A DNA stretch of 64,000 nt from Pycnococcus provasolii (GCA_049487715.1 CP150556.1:62001-126000); one strand, 5' to 3'. Positions 21,466-32,685 are shown, counted from the first letter of the stretch. A program made the numbers and translations. The notes: a model not told the origin generated them from the sequence alone.

Positions 21466-23318
21466 TTAATCATCCGAAAACCGCGCGTCCGTGCGAGCGC
21501 GCTTGGCATCGTACTGCCAACGCATCAAGATTGCGTCCGCCATCGTCGTCGGCGGAGCAATGGCTGGACGAGGCTTCGAGCTTGCCACCGCATGCTCGAC
21601 GTGCCTTTTGACGCGAGGCTTGTTCAAAGGCGACTGCGCCGCGGGGGTTACCTTCACCTTGCCTGCGAGCGAAGACGCCACCAGTGCCATTGAAGACGGC
21701 GTCTTCGCGCCGTCGTTGTCCTTGTAGCCGATCGCCAACGGCGCGACATCTGTCTCCGGCGTGGATGGCTTTTCCTGCCCTTCCACGGCAAGTATAAGAT
21801 CCTTCGGCTTCACAACCAACGGAGGCGCAGACGCCGTGCGGCTTAGGCAGCAAAAGTCCCTCGGAACGATGCGAAGGGTCGCGAGCATTGCGAGAGCAGC
21901 GACCGCCATCGCCGCGGCCACCACAACCACGATGCCGGTTGCACTCAGACCCTCGTCTGTGCGAGGATCACCAAGCGGCGAAGGAGCCGCCGTCGTGGGC
22001 GGGTTGCGAACGACCGGCATGCTAATCGCGTACACCCTCTGCACTCCCTTCTCGCCGTACTCCCGCATCGCCTCAGCAAGCAAGCCGTTGCTTGTCGCCT
22101 TGATGAGCTGCAGCTCAGCCCGTGTGGCTACCGTGAATGGTACACGTAGCTCGAATTCTAACCGGCTCACGGCCGTCCCCTCCACCATGCTGCGCAGGTA
22201 TCGTCGTGGCGCAAACGCGTGTTGTGCGGTGTAATTGGAGATGCGTATGATCGCCGTGTCCTCGAACGTTGCTAGGCCGACGGCACTCACGATCGCGCGA
22301 CGCAGCACGACTTTCGCGCTTTGCGTGGCATTTAGGATAACGCCAACCACCGCAACGTCGCCGAGCACCGCGCTTTCGTCGGCAAGCAGGCCCACGACGG
22401 GAGGGCGAAGCGGGTGCGGCGGCGGCGGCGATGGCGGCGGCGATGGCGGTGGTGGCGGAGGAGGAGGCGGGGGAGACTGCGGCGGCGGCGGTGGAGGTGG
22501 CGGTGGGCTTCGAATCGGCGGTGGCGGCGGCGGCGATGGCGGCGGCGGCGGTGGAGGCGGTGGAGGCGGTGGAGGCGGTGGTGGCGGTGGGCAGCTGCCG
22601 TCCGCAGTGCACGGGTGCGGCGGCGGGCTCGGTGGTGGCGGGGACGGCGGCGGAGACGGCGGCGGCGGCGGCGGAGGAGGAGGAGGCGGTGGCGACGGCG
22701 GCGGCGGTGGTGGAGGCGGTGGCGGCGGGCTCGGCGGTGGTGACGGCGGCGGTGGGGTTGGCGGTGGTGGTGACGGAGGTGGCGGATTGCACGGCCTTTC
22801 AATTTCGCCGAAGAACGTGCAGTACGGCGGCGGCGGTCCCGGAGGCCTGTCTGGAGGCGGTGGTGGGCTCGGAGGCGGTGGGCTCGGTGGCGGCGGGGGA
22901 GGAGGACTCGGCGGTGGCGGGCAAGGCGTCTCCGTTTCTGTCGTCGTGTTCCAGCACATCGGCCTTAAGCTTCCCGTGGAGTTTGTGAAGAGCCCCGTCG
23001 CGTTGACGATGCGCACGATGGTTGGCGGCGGCGGCGGTCTCGGCGGCAGTGGCGGTGGCGACGTCCTGTTCGCCAGTAGTGTCGCGTTCACGAAGTTCGG
23101 CTCGTCGTTCGGCGGCTTAACGACAGCCTGTGCGTATGTTGGCCTCAACGTGCCCAGTTGCGTTCCAAAAAGTACGCACACGACACAAAGCCACCACACT
23201 ACAAGCTGCACAGGACTATGAAACTTACGAGGTGTTGTGCAAACAAAACTTGTACTACACTTGTACCCTAAACGCTTAGAAGAAACGCTACTAGGAAGAA
23301 AGTATGAAACGCGGACAT
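21466..23318 (-). CDS. Type I membrane polyproline (hydroxyproline-rich-like) glycoprotein
   Basis: The long frame (21466-23205) has no ATG near its signal-peptide-like start; its first codon option is GTG. An ATG at 23318 opens a 27-nt exon (23318-23292). An 86-nt intron (23291-23206, gtagcg...gtgcag) then joins in frame, giving a leader MSAFHTFFL-LVVWWLCVV. About 588 residues result: a signal peptide, Asn-glycosylation sites (NAT, NRT, NST, NTT), long PPPSPPP tracts, a beta-rich globular domain of about 150 residues that I do not recognise, one membrane span (about 430-455, VVVVAAAMAVAALAML) and a basic cytosolic tail of about 130 residues. It is likely a cell-surface or wall-linked protein. 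The micro-exon is inference. Confidence 0.65.
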
Positions 23319-24535
23319 TCTTCTTATTCTCATTAAAATTGATGGGGATGACAATAGGAGTTATGCATGTGGACGGGTGTGGTGTTCAGGTGTTTGTCTT
23401 GATTGTCTCGAGGAGAACGATGGACTTAATTTTTAAGGCCTTGGACAAAACTGGACAAACCAGGACAGGGAGTCTCTGGACGGGACGGGCATTGATCCCT
23501 CCATAGAGAACTACTGATGGGCAATGGGCCATCCCACTCCCTACTCCTTAATCGCTTCTATAAAATTATGATCGATCATTGGATCGGCCTTGAATTCTTT
23601 CCTTCTGTCCTCCCGCATGCATTGTCCCTGTTTTGTTGGGATCCCGTCCCCGTTTATTGGTCCGGAATCCCGTTCGGATCGATCGATTCAACGGGGACAA
23701 CTTTACAACTTTAAGATACAAGGCACCAATGTCGAGTACTGTACTGTATGTACTCCATGGAGAACGCCATTTGTGTTAACCGGTGTGGTTTCCTTCCTAG
23801 GACTAACCTTTGTAACAGGACGTCAAAGGGCGCTTCCCCTTGGCGATTGGTCGAGTCACCAGCTCCTGGCTGCCTGGATAACTTTACCAGACAGCCAGAT
23901 AGGGGAGAGTTGGCCTTTACCAGGAAGCCCTGCTACCAGTCCTCCATAGTACTACTGTACCAGTTACTGTAAGGTTAGGTGACCTTACGTCCTTACAGGG
24001 AGTGCATCTCTCTCTCGCTTTGTCTCTCACTTGTCTCTCTGGTCGCGTCTGGTCGCGTCGTCACTTGTCCCGTTCTCACCCCCCTTGGCCTGTACTTTCC
24101 CCAGGTACAGTACACATACCTATCGTAGAGCACGGTGAATTTTTCTGACGCCTGAGGACTCCGATACCACACTCCTTGTGGTTGGATATCGGCCGTTCCA
24201 CTTCGATCTTTGTCCAAAAAGTCAAGAGGAGGAGCCGATAATATGCCTCAAATAAAATCTAAAAAGTAGGAAGGATTGAGGGCACTTTAGAGTTTGTTTG
24301 GTCTACCCTACCCTAGTACTACATAGGGCACTGTACATATCTTATGTGTCATGCAAGCGGAAGCGAACAGCTCAAAGCAAAACGAACCACTCAAAAAATG
24401 GAACGACCTGATTGTGACAGTGTCACATAAGCCTGAAAGCAAAAGGAAACATTCTCACTCCGCTAGTGAGGTCCAAACGGACTACTTGGCAACAGTTTTT
24501 GGTTAGTTATAAGTACTTTGTAAATCTTGTGATTA
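23319..24535. other. Intergenic region
   Basis: About 1.2 kb, AT-richer, between the 5' end of the polyproline gene and the 3' end of the next minus-strand gene. Short palindromic bits (for example around gtactgtactgtac at 23735) are present, but no supported gene. Confidence 0.5.
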
Positions 24536-27297
24536 TTACAAACGGGTTTGCTCGAGCGTGGCAGGTGTGGCATCCTCCTTCATAGGGGCAGCAACAAAAG
24601 CAACAGCGGCGCCTTCCTCCCCCTCCTCCTCGGCGACGACGGCAGGAGCAGGCTCTCCAGGAGCAGATTCTGAAGGAATAGGCTCTGCTGTTGCAAGCTC
24701 TGCAGGCTCCGGCTCTGGCGTTTTCACCTCCTCGGCGACGGCGGGACCAGGTATTGCAGGGGCAGCCTTTGCGGGGCCAGGCTCAGTAGGTGTAGCATCT
24801 ATAGGGGCATTTTCTGTAGTGGCAGGCCCTGCAGGAGTAGCCTCTGAAGGAATTACCTCCGCAGAAGTAGCCTTTATTGGAGCAGCCTTTGAAGGAACAG
24901 GCTCTGCCGCGGGAGGATGTGCAGGAGCAGCCTCAGGACTCAGCCCCTTCTCGGAGACGGCGGGATCAGGCATTGCAGGGGCAGCCTCTGCCGGAGCAAC
25001 AGCCTCCTCTGCGTGACCAGCAGCCTCTGCCGGAGCAACAGGCTCTGCCGCGGCAGGAGCAACAGCCTCAGGACTCAGCCCTTCTCGGAGACGGCGATAG
25101 CATTGCACGCCTCTGCCGGAGCAACAGCCTCCTCTGCGTGACCAGCAGCCTCTGCCGGAGCAACAGGCTCTGCCGCGGCAGGAGATGCAGGAGCAGCCTC
25201 AGGACTCAGCCCCTTCTCGGCGACGGCGGGATCAGGCATTGCAGGGGCAGCCTCTGCCGGAGCAACAACCTCCTCTGTCGGAGCAACAGCCTTCTCTGTT
25301 GGACCAACAGCCTCCTCTGCCGGAGCAACAGCCTCCTCTGCCGGAGCAACAGCCTCCTCTGCCGGAGCAACAGCCTCCTCTGCCGGAGCAACAGCCTCCT
25401 CTGCCGGAGCAACAGCCTCTGCCGCGGCAGGATGTGCAGGACCAGCCTCAGGATTCATCCCCTCCTCGGTACCGGCAGGAGCAGGCTCTGCAGTCTCCGG
25501 TTCTGCGGGAGCAGGCTCTGCAGTCTCCGGCTCTGCAGTCTCCGGCTCTGCAGTCTCCGGCTCATCCGACTCATATTCGGGCGGTTCACCCCACAGCTTG
25601 GCTGCCGCCTCGCGGCCAAATGCTAGGCTGAGAAGTGTTCCCTCGCGCCAACCAGCCTTGCCAGTGCTGAAGTCGCGATTCTCAACATCCTTGGGATCCA
25701 GGCGCCGACGTGTTAGCAACTCAGGAAGCTCAGATCGGTTGTCGCACCACAGGCGTAGGCGATCCGGCTCCTCGTCTGTGTCGATTCTTGCTCGCTTACG
25801 CTCGTTCAAGATTGTATCCTTGCGATTCTGCCGCTGCAGCTGCGTCAGTTGTTTTGCTACCGAAGCCAGCGTGCTCGAGTCAAGCGGGGTTCTTATTACC
25901 GGCGTGCGGTTGGTACTCGCAGGTTTGCTCGTCTTGTTTGCGGCTTTAGCTTTGGCAGTCGCCTGCTGTTGGGCGGCGGCGGCGGCGGCGGCATGATGCT
26001 GTGTAGAGGGAGGGGGCGGTGGCGGATGATATGCATGCTGCTGGGTAGCATATGCTGATAGAGCACCTCTCGCTCCATGTGGCGGGGGAGGCGGTGGCGG
26101 AGCTTGTCCTTGCATTGCTCCCATCGTCGGTGGCGGAGGTGGTGGCGGCGCCATGGAGCCTAGCATCGCTTCGCCTCTTGAGAGATAAGCTGCCGCCTGT
26201 GAGGACGGATGTATGTGAGTTGCCCACTGCTGCGTGGACTGCGTCGAGCCATACGGCACATTCCACGCCGTGCCGGGAATGCCTGCGGGGTTGTATGGTT
26301 GCTGCATCGGGACGTTGTAGGCGCGCGCCCCAGCCCACTCAGCTGCGTGAGAAAGCTGTTTCATCTGAAACTCTGCAAGAGAGCGTCGTAGAGCTTCGTT
26401 GGACTGCTGTTGCTGCTGCGCCCGCTGCCTTGCTAGTGCCTGCTGAAACTGGTTCAACTGGTTCACCGATGTGTGCGGCATGGATGTGTGCGGCTGGTGC
26501 AGGTCTATCGTGCTCTTGTATCCAGGTGAGGGCGGAGGCGGCGGTGGTGGCGCCATTTTGGAGGAGCGAGGAGGAGGGGGTGGTGGTGGTGGTGGTGCGG
26601 TTGTGGTATGGTTGGGCAGAAACTGTGCCGCCGCCGCTAGTGCAGCTTGTCCGTTGTTGTGCTGTCTCATCAGCAAAGCCTCGGCGAGTGCGGCGTTCGC
26701 GTGCGCTTGTGCCTGTGTCGAGTAGTGGTCGTACGTCGATTGCTGTGCCGACGCCGCAGCCCGCAGTTGGTTTGCAGCCATGTTGGCATCGTGCTGAGCA
26801 TCCAAGGCGTCCCAGAACGCCAAGGCTTGTGCCGCGACGTTTGTGTTTGCGTTTCCTTGTGGTGGCGGCGGTGGTGGCGACAGTGCAGCAGCAGCAGCAG
26901 CAGCTCCTCCCACCGCGTGGTGTTGAAGCAGCGTGTCAGCGTATCTCGTCGTGTTCATGGCAAATTGCTGCGCCGGTGACCCTAAGCCTAGGCTGTTGAG
27001 CGCCATGCCTTGTGTCGATGCCACAGCGTGGCTCGGTGACAGAGACGCCTGAAGCTGCGCCTGCGCCGAGTTCATGGCGTGCGTCTGTTGTCCGAACCAC
27101 GAGGTGGGCGACTGCATGTTCGTGGTTACGTTCGCCGGTGCCCCTTGGCCCCCCACGGGACCCCCACGGGCGGTTTGCGGAGAGATGGATGTGTTTGTGT
27201 GGCTTACACTACTGGGGTTGTTTGCGAACATGTCGAGGAAGGCGAGTGCGTGAGCGTGTGCGTGCTGCTGCTGCTGCTGGTGGTGCTGTGGAGGCAT
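24536..27297 (-). CDS. Low-complexity Gln/His/Pro protein with Ala-Pro-Glu repeats, one-base frame break
   Basis: The start is the ATG at 27297, with a TATA-like attatattcc (minus strand) about 60-70 bp upstream. The N-terminal part has Gln/His runs and several APPPPPPP blocks like formin FH1 profilin-binding tracts, but no FH2 domain follows. A conserved-looking central piece (about 490-600) contains a coiled QLTQLQRQNRKDT helix and a WCDNRSELPELL stretch. The C-terminus is dozens of EAVAPAE and PETAEPE repeats. The first frame stops at 25075; the second (24536 to about 25108) continues the same repeats. Relative to sister repeats, one C is missing from a CCCC run at 25079-25081, so this is either a sequence error or a truncating mutation. 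Function unknown. Confidence 0.6.
25075..25600 (-). repeat. Ala-Pro-Glu coding tandem repeats
   Basis: A 24-bp unit (EAVAPAEE) is repeated at least seven times at about 25255-25420. Longer units (VAPAEAAGHAEE, GLSPEAAPA) recur at 24930-25220, and PETAE units at 25480-25565. The array invites slippage and carries the one-base frame break. Confidence 0.85.
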
Positions 27298-27718
27298 GTG
27301 TGCTGTGGCGCCTAAACTGCACAGCACAAAGCTTAAGAGCGAGCAAGAGGAAGAAGAGGAATATAATATGTATGTGGGAAATGGGCGTCGCGAAGAAAGA
27401 GTGCGGAGAGGGAGGGAGGGAGGAGGACGCGGGACCTGGAGGGCCTCCCCTCCGAGGGGAGCTCCGGGGCGATGAAGATTAGGGTTGGGGGAACTGGTCA
27501 TTAGGGTTACACCGTTCGGCTTTTATGAGTAGGGTTTTATCCTTTTATTTAGGGTTATGAAACTAGGGTTAGGGTTACGAAATCTAGGGTTACGGGATCT
27601 GGTTAGTTCCGGCCCCTTCCCTTTTGCCCTTTTGCCCTTGGGTTCTGCGTCCGCTTTCGCCTCTTCTTCCCTCCCCTCCCCCATCCTCCTTTTTGGTATC
27701 CTTCTCTTCATATTTGGT
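27298..27718. promoter_or_regulatory. Divergent promoter region with telomere-like motifs
   Basis: Between the starts at 27297 (minus) and 27719 (plus). It contains about seven TTAGGG/TAGGGTT motifs from 27479 to 27595, all in the same orientation and separated by variable bases. Similar clusters lie in other promoters of this window. A CT-rich stretch follows at 27650-27710. Confidence 0.6.
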
Positions 27719-28227
27719 ATGATGCTGCTGCGCACCGTGCTCGTTATGGCGCTCGCCGTTGCGGGCGTGTCAGGTGAGGCGGTCAGCCTCACGGCGGACT
27801 CGTTCGCAGGCTCCGTCGGCGCGGAAGATACGGCGGTGTTCGTGAAGTTCTTCGCGCCGTGGTGTGGACACTGCAAGAAGCTCGCGCCGACGTGGGACGA
27901 GCTCGCGACGACGTACGCGGCGGACGACAGCGTCGTCGTCGCGAAGGTTGACTGCACGCAGGAGAAGGTTCGTTGGCGTATTCATCCAAACAATAGCTAG
28001 GGGAAATAAAAACCTCTCTTACTGACACGACACACCAACAACGCCTTTTTGTACATCATGTACATTTCTCTGTTGAAACAAACCAGGCTCTGTGCCAGGA
28101 GCAGGAGATCAAGAGTTACCCGACGCTCATCGCCTTCAAGGGCGGTTCGAAGGCGGGCGCATACCGCGGCGACCGCAGCTTGGAAGCTCTGAAGAGCTTC
28201 GTCAACACCAACAAGGTTGCTGCTTAA
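27719..28227 (+). CDS. Secreted single-domain PDI-like thioredoxin
   Basis: Exon 1 is 27719-27967, the intron 27968-28086 (119 nt, gttcgt...accag) and exon 2 28087-28227; the product is 129 residues. The N-terminus [19 protein letters not shown] is a signal peptide. The thioredoxin domain has [14 protein letters not shown] with the PDI-type CGHC active site and the cis-proline turn [11 protein letters not shown]. The protein ends soon after one domain (KVAA) with no KDEL-type retention signal, unlike full PDIs, which have two or more domains. Disulfide formation or isomerisation in the secretory pathway is expected from the family. Confidence 0.88.
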
Positions 28228-28971
28228 GTTTGGAGGGTTGAGAGGCGCACATTTTTCTCACGTGAGTCGCTCGAATCAACAACTCGTTCCTTCCGTCGTC
28301 CGTCATGGAACCCAGTGGCATTGCCCGAGAAATGCTTAGTCTTTTCCACAAAAAAGGTTCGTGTAACGCACAAACCAACATTCACTCCAACAACAACAAC
28401 AGCAGCAGCACTTTGACGCAGAGCTGATGACAACTTTTGTTTGTTCATCAGCCAAAAGTTTGGGTCTCAACTATCATGCATCACCAACCACCACCTGCCA
28501 ACTCGACCAACTCACCCCTCCAAAGAAAAGAAAGAAACAAAACAAAAACCAAAAAAATCCCGAAACCAACCCCGAAACCAACCCCGAAACCAAAATAAAG
28601 GTTTATGTTCATGGGGCCACGTGTTTGGGGCCACGACTCACCAGAACCTAACCCTAACCCTAACACCCCCCTGGACCCTGGACCTGATGAGCACCTGGCC
28701 CAAGCTGCCGAGACTGCTTGGAGAACGACCCACAAAAGAAGCCTGCCAGGGGCCAGGGGGGGGCGAGCAGAGAGCCAGAGACCTCATCTCCAAGACCACA
28801 CGTGAGGTTTTTGGGGACCCCCTCCTCCCCCCCCAGTCCTCGCCCCTTCCCCCTTCCCGAGAACAAGCTGTGGCGGCATCCCCCTCCCCTCATTCGGAAG
28901 CTCATTCTCAACTTTAATATCGTACGCTCTTCGTGGGTCACTCTCGCTCAGTGACTACCATACCTTAGACT
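28228..28971. other. Intergenic region with telomere-like motif
   Basis: 744 bp before the M16 peptidase gene. It holds an A-rich stretch with repeats of cccgaaaccaa (28558-28590), a CCTAACCCTAACCCTAAC run at 28647-28664 and C-rich tracts at 28820-28860. No gene is seen. Confidence 0.5.
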
Positions 28972-31900
28972 ATGGCGTCCTCCTCAGTAGTGACACAAGG
29001 ATCTAATATGAATGGTTCTATGGGGGCTCGTACTCGTACTCGTACTTCTCAGCTTTCAGGTTTCAACAGTACTTCAACTCGGACTCGCACAAATACAAAC
29101 CGAGCTCGAAAGAACACAGCAAGGAGTGCGCAAGGGTTGAACCCACGGGCGGCGGCACAGCCTCACAGCAGTAGCAGCTCGAGCAGCGAGAAAAACAAGG
29201 AAAATAACGCAGCCGCGGCGCGACTCAAGGCGGCGACGTCAGACGCGGCGGCGGCACCCACGACGCAGACGCTCGATGCTTCAGGTTTCCCTCGACTGCC
29301 TCTGCCCTCGCACCCGGACATCATCAGAGGCGAAGTCGCGTCCAACGGACTCAGATACGTCATTCTGCCAAACCCTGTGCCGCCGGACAGGTTCGAGGCG
29401 CACCTCGAAGTGCACGCGGGAAGTGTCGACGAAATGGAAAAAGAACGCGGACTCGCGCACCTAGTCGAGCACGTCACCTTCCTCGGGTCGCGAAAGCGAG
29501 AAAGCCTGCTCGGAACCGGGTCGCGATCCAACGCGTACACCGACTTCCACCACACCGTCTTTCACGTGCACGCGCCCATCGAGGACTCGTCCAGGCCGCA
29601 GGATGGCCCGCTGCTGCCGCGCGTTCTCGACGCACTGCACGAAATCGCATTCGCGCCGCAGTTCCTCTCGTCGCGCATCGAAAAGGAACGGCGCGCGGTG
29701 CTCGCCGAGGCGCAGATGATGAACACCATCGACTACCGCGTCGACTGCCAGCTTCTCGCCAAGCTGCACGCGGAGAACGAGCTCGGCGTGCGCTTCCCCA
29801 TTGGTCTCGAGGAGCAGATTGAGAAGTGGGACGAGGAGATGCTGCGCGAATACCACCGAAGGTGGTACTTCCCCGCAAACTGCACGCTGTACCTCGTCGG
29901 AGACTTTGGCGTGCCCGTGGACGAGGTGAAGAACTGCATCGACGCGGCGTTCGCGCGTGCGCCGGCAAAGGTTCTTGACGACGGCGAGCAGCGTGCGAAG
30001 AAGCACGAAGTCAGGCCGCCCGTCAGGCACGTGTGGGGTGCGGGCGAACGCCTGCCCCTCGACGACCTTCCAGAGAGCCTGACGCCTCACCTGTTCTGCC
30101 ACGAGCTTCTTGAGCAGTACATGCTCAACGTGTTCTGCAAGGTGCCCGCGGCGCCCGTGCGCAATCACGGCGACCTCAGGCGCGTGTTCCTGCAGCGCAT
30201 CGTGCTGAGCGTCCTCCAGTTCCGCATCAGCTCGCTGTACCAGCGTCTCGCACGGCCGTGCTTCACGTCCATCGAGCTCGACCACTCCGACTCGGGACGC
30301 GAGGGCTGCGCGGTTTCGACGCTCACGGTCACCTCGGAGCCCGCAGACTGGGAGGATGCCACGCGCATCGCCGTGCAGGAGCTCCGACGCCTGCAGAAGT
30401 TTGGCGTCACGCAGAACGAGCTGCAGCGGTACACGGACGCGCTCCTGCGCGACTCGGAGCAGCTCGCCGAGCAGCACGGCACCGTGCCTTCGATAGACAA
30501 CCTCGACTTCGTCATGGAGAGCGATGCTCTGGGGCACATTGTCATGGACCAGAGGCAGGGGCACGACGCTCTCCTGAATCTCGCCGAGGACATTCAGCTG
30601 AGCGAGGTGAACGAGCAGGCGTCGGCCATGCTCAGCTTCGTCGCCAACTACGGGTGCACGGACCGCACGGAGATGCGCTATCCCGTCGTCGGCGACGAGC
30701 CGCCGACGTGGACCACCGCGGTGGTGGCGTGCGTGCCGATGAGCGACGAAGGGTGCCCCGGCATGTCCGAGGAGGCGCTCGCCGCGGTGCTCGCCGACGA
30801 CAGCGTGGAGATCGAGCCTGTGGTGGACGTCGACGTTCCTGACCAGCTCATTCCCGACGAGCAGCTTGCCGCGCTCGTCGAGAGCGAGAGGCCGCACTTC
30901 GTCATGCCCGGGGGCTTGTCGCGCGAGGAGGCGGCATCCGTGACAGATCCCGCGAACGTCGTCGTCGGGAACACGTACCTTCGCCGCCTTTCCAACGGCA
31001 TCTCCGTCAACTACCAGCTGAGCGCGAACGAGCCTTGCGGAGCCGCGCTGCGACTCGTGTTCACCGGAGGAAGGTGCAGGGAGAGCCAATCCGCGCCGTC
31101 GTCCGTCAGCGTCGGCGCGAGGGCGCTCAGCGAGACGGGATGCGTCGGCCCGTGGAGCCGCGAGCAGGTGGAGCTGTACAGCGTCAGCCGCCTGATCAAC
31201 TGCTCGCTCGAGGTGGACGAAGAGTTTGCATGCCTCGACGTGCACTTCGCGGTGAGTGGCGAAGGACTGCGTGGCGTGATGGAGTTGCTTCACCTGTGGC
31301 TGTCGTCGCCTAAGTGGGACGAATCGGCATTCGACCGCTCGAAGGAGATGCACAAGACGCACTACCGCAGCGTTTCGAAGAGCCTCGAGAAGGCGACGGC
31401 GGATGGCATCCTTCGCGAGCTTGTGCAGGAGGATCCGCGCTTCGTCAACGCGACGCCCGCGTCGATCGACGCACTCGTGCTCGACGAGTGCCGAAATACG
31501 ATGCTCGCGCAGATGCGACCGGAGAACATCGAGGTGAGCATTGTGGGAGACTTTAACCCCGCGGAGCTCGACGAGCTGCTGCTCAGCCACCTCGGCACGG
31601 TGGGCTTCCCCGCCGCAGGCGAGCCAGGCGTTGATGCGAAGGTCAAGGAGGCGGAGGCACCTATCCTGCTGTCGCCACCTCTGCCCCTTGGCGAGGGTCT
31701 AAGACGCCGCCGCCTGTTCCTTCGCGACAGCGACGAGCGCGCGTGCGCGGTGGTCGTGGGTGCCTGCCCAGGGCGATGGGCACAGCTCGTCACGCACGAG
31801 TCGAGCGCGGAGCTGCGCGAGAACGTGGCGGTGAACCCGACCGTCGCAATGACCTCGTCATTCGCAGGGCCTAGCGACAACGGACTTCCCGCTCTGATTC

Positions 31901-32685
31901 CCACGGAGCTTGACCCGCGGCTGCAGGCTGAGGAGCTCATTTCGCTGCCCGACCTGTCGACAGCCATGGGACCTGGCGCCGCGGCGCGTGCTGTTCGCAG
32001 ATCACACCCGCTGTACGTCGCGTGCGCGCTGTCGATTGGCACGGAGATTGCAAACAGCCGCCTCTTCACCACCGTGCGAGATGCGCTCGGGCTGACGTAC
32101 GACGTGAGCGTCGAGCTGTTCCTGCCCGAGCGCATGCGCCGAGGATGGTACCAGCTCTCGGTGACGAGCACGCCTGCGAAGATTGACATGGCGCTCGACT
32201 CGAGCATTCGAACGCTGCGAGGCATGCACGTGCAGCGGCCCACGTCGCGCGAGGTTGACCGCGCACGTCGAACGCTGCTCACGCGTCATGAGTCGGATGA
32301 GAAGGACAATGCGTACCTGGTTGGACTTTCGACGCACGTGCAGAACGGCGCGGTGCCGCTTAAGACGGCGTCGCTCGTGCAGGACGTTGCCATGATGTAT
32401 GCCGTGATTGACGAGCAGGATGTCAGCGACGTGTGGGGATGCATCAACCTCTCGGAGGAGGCGATGATTGCGTGCCTCGGCGTGAGCGGCCCGGACGTCG
32501 ATCGCCTTCGCATGGAAGCTGAGGTGGAGGAGGAGGAGGCGGCGAAGGCGAAGGCGGAGCAGGCGAAGGCGAGCGCCATGCCCCAGATGACGGCGGAACA
32601 GATGGCTGCTTTCGGCAAGATTCTAAGCTCATTCACAAGGCAAGCTGGGGTGGCGGCACCACCGGCGCCCGAAAATAATAAATGA
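28972..32685 (+). CDS. SPP: Chloroplast stromal processing peptidase (M16 metallopeptidase)
   Basis: 1,237 residues without introns, close to the roughly 1,260 of the plant enzyme. The first 90 residues are Ser/Thr/Arg-rich and nearly free of acidic residues, as in chloroplast transit peptides. The inverted zinc motif HLVEH (HxxEH) is at about residues 163-167. It is followed by FLGSRKRESLLGTGSRSNAY, DFHHTVFHVHAP, EKERRAVLAEAQMMNT (the distal zinc-binding Glu) and RFPIGLEEQIEKWD, all closely like Arabidopsis SPP. A second, inactive M16 half follows (about 640-1200) and a Lys/Ala-rich tail. The enzyme removes transit peptides from imported preproteins in the stroma. Long antisense frames across this gene are shadows. 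Confidence 0.93.
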   Translation: MASSSVVTQGSNMNGSMGARTRTRTSQLSGFNSTSTRTRTNTNRARKNTARSAQGLNPRAAAQPHSSSSSSSEKNKENNAAAARLKAATSDAAAAPTTQTLDASGFPRLPLPSHPDIIRGEVASNGLRYVILPNPVPPDRFEAHLEVHAGSVDEMEKERGLAHLVEHVTFLGSRKRESLLGTGSRSNAYTDFHHTVFHVHAPIEDSSRPQDGPLLPRVLDALHEIAFAPQFLSSRIEKERRAVLAEAQMMNTIDYRVDCQLLAKLHAENELGVRFPIGLEEQIEKWDEEMLREYHRRWYFPANCTLYLVGDFGVPVDEVKNCIDAAFARAPAKVLDDGEQRAKKHEVRPPVRHVWGAGERLPLDDLPESLTPHLFCHELLEQYMLNVFCKVPAAPVRNHGDLRRVFLQRIVLSVLQFRISSLYQRLARPCFTSIELDHSDSGREGCAVSTLTVTSEPADWEDATRIAVQELRRLQKFGVTQNELQRYTDALLRDSEQLAEQHGTVPSIDNLDFVMESDALGHIVMDQRQGHDALLNLAEDIQLSEVNEQASAMLSFVANYGCTDRTEMRYPVVGDEPPTWTTAVVACVPMSDEGCPGMSEEALAAVLADDSVEIEPVVDVDVPDQLIPDEQLAALVESERPHFVMPGGLSREEAASVTDPANVVVGNTYLRRLSNGISVNYQLSANEPCGAALRLVFTGGRCRESQSAPSSVSVGARALSETGCVGPWSREQVELYSVSRLINCSLEVDEEFACLDVHFAVSGEGLRGVMELLHLWLSSPKWDESAFDRSKEMHKTHYRSVSKSLEKATADGILRELVQEDPRFVNATPASIDALVLDECRNTMLAQMRPENIEVSIVGDFNPAELDELLLSHLGTVGFPAAGEPGVDAKVKEAEAPILLSPPLPLGEGLRRRRLFLRDSDERACAVVVGACPGRWAQLVTHESSAELRENVAVNPTVAMTSSFAGPSDNGLPALIPTELDPRLQAEELISLPDLSTAMGPGAAARAVRRSHPLYVACALSIGTEIANSRLFTTVRDALGLTYDVSVELFLPERMRRGWYQLSVTSTPAKIDMALDSSIRTLRGMHVQRPTSREVDRARRTLLTRHESDEKDNAYLVGLSTHVQNGAVPLKTASLVQDVAMMYAVIDEQDVSDVWGCINLSEEAMIACLGVSGPDVDRLRMEAEVEEEEAAKAKAEQAKASAMPQMTAEQMAAFGKILSSFTRQAGVAAPPAPENNK

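Noticed and set aside
22235-23221. Gly-rich plus-strand frame opposite the polyproline gene
   Set aside because: Complement of CCN codons gives GGN; the minus strand has signal peptide, glycosylation sites and a membrane span, so the Gly-rich frame is a shadow.
25255-25420. CRISPR-like regular repeats
   Set aside because: These are in-frame 24-bp coding repeats without unique spacers, in a eukaryotic gene.
29461-31590. 709-codon open frame antisense to the processing peptidase
   Set aside because: It lies wholly inside a confidently identified M16 gene and has the Arg/His/Val-rich composition of a GC-rich shadow frame, with no domain.
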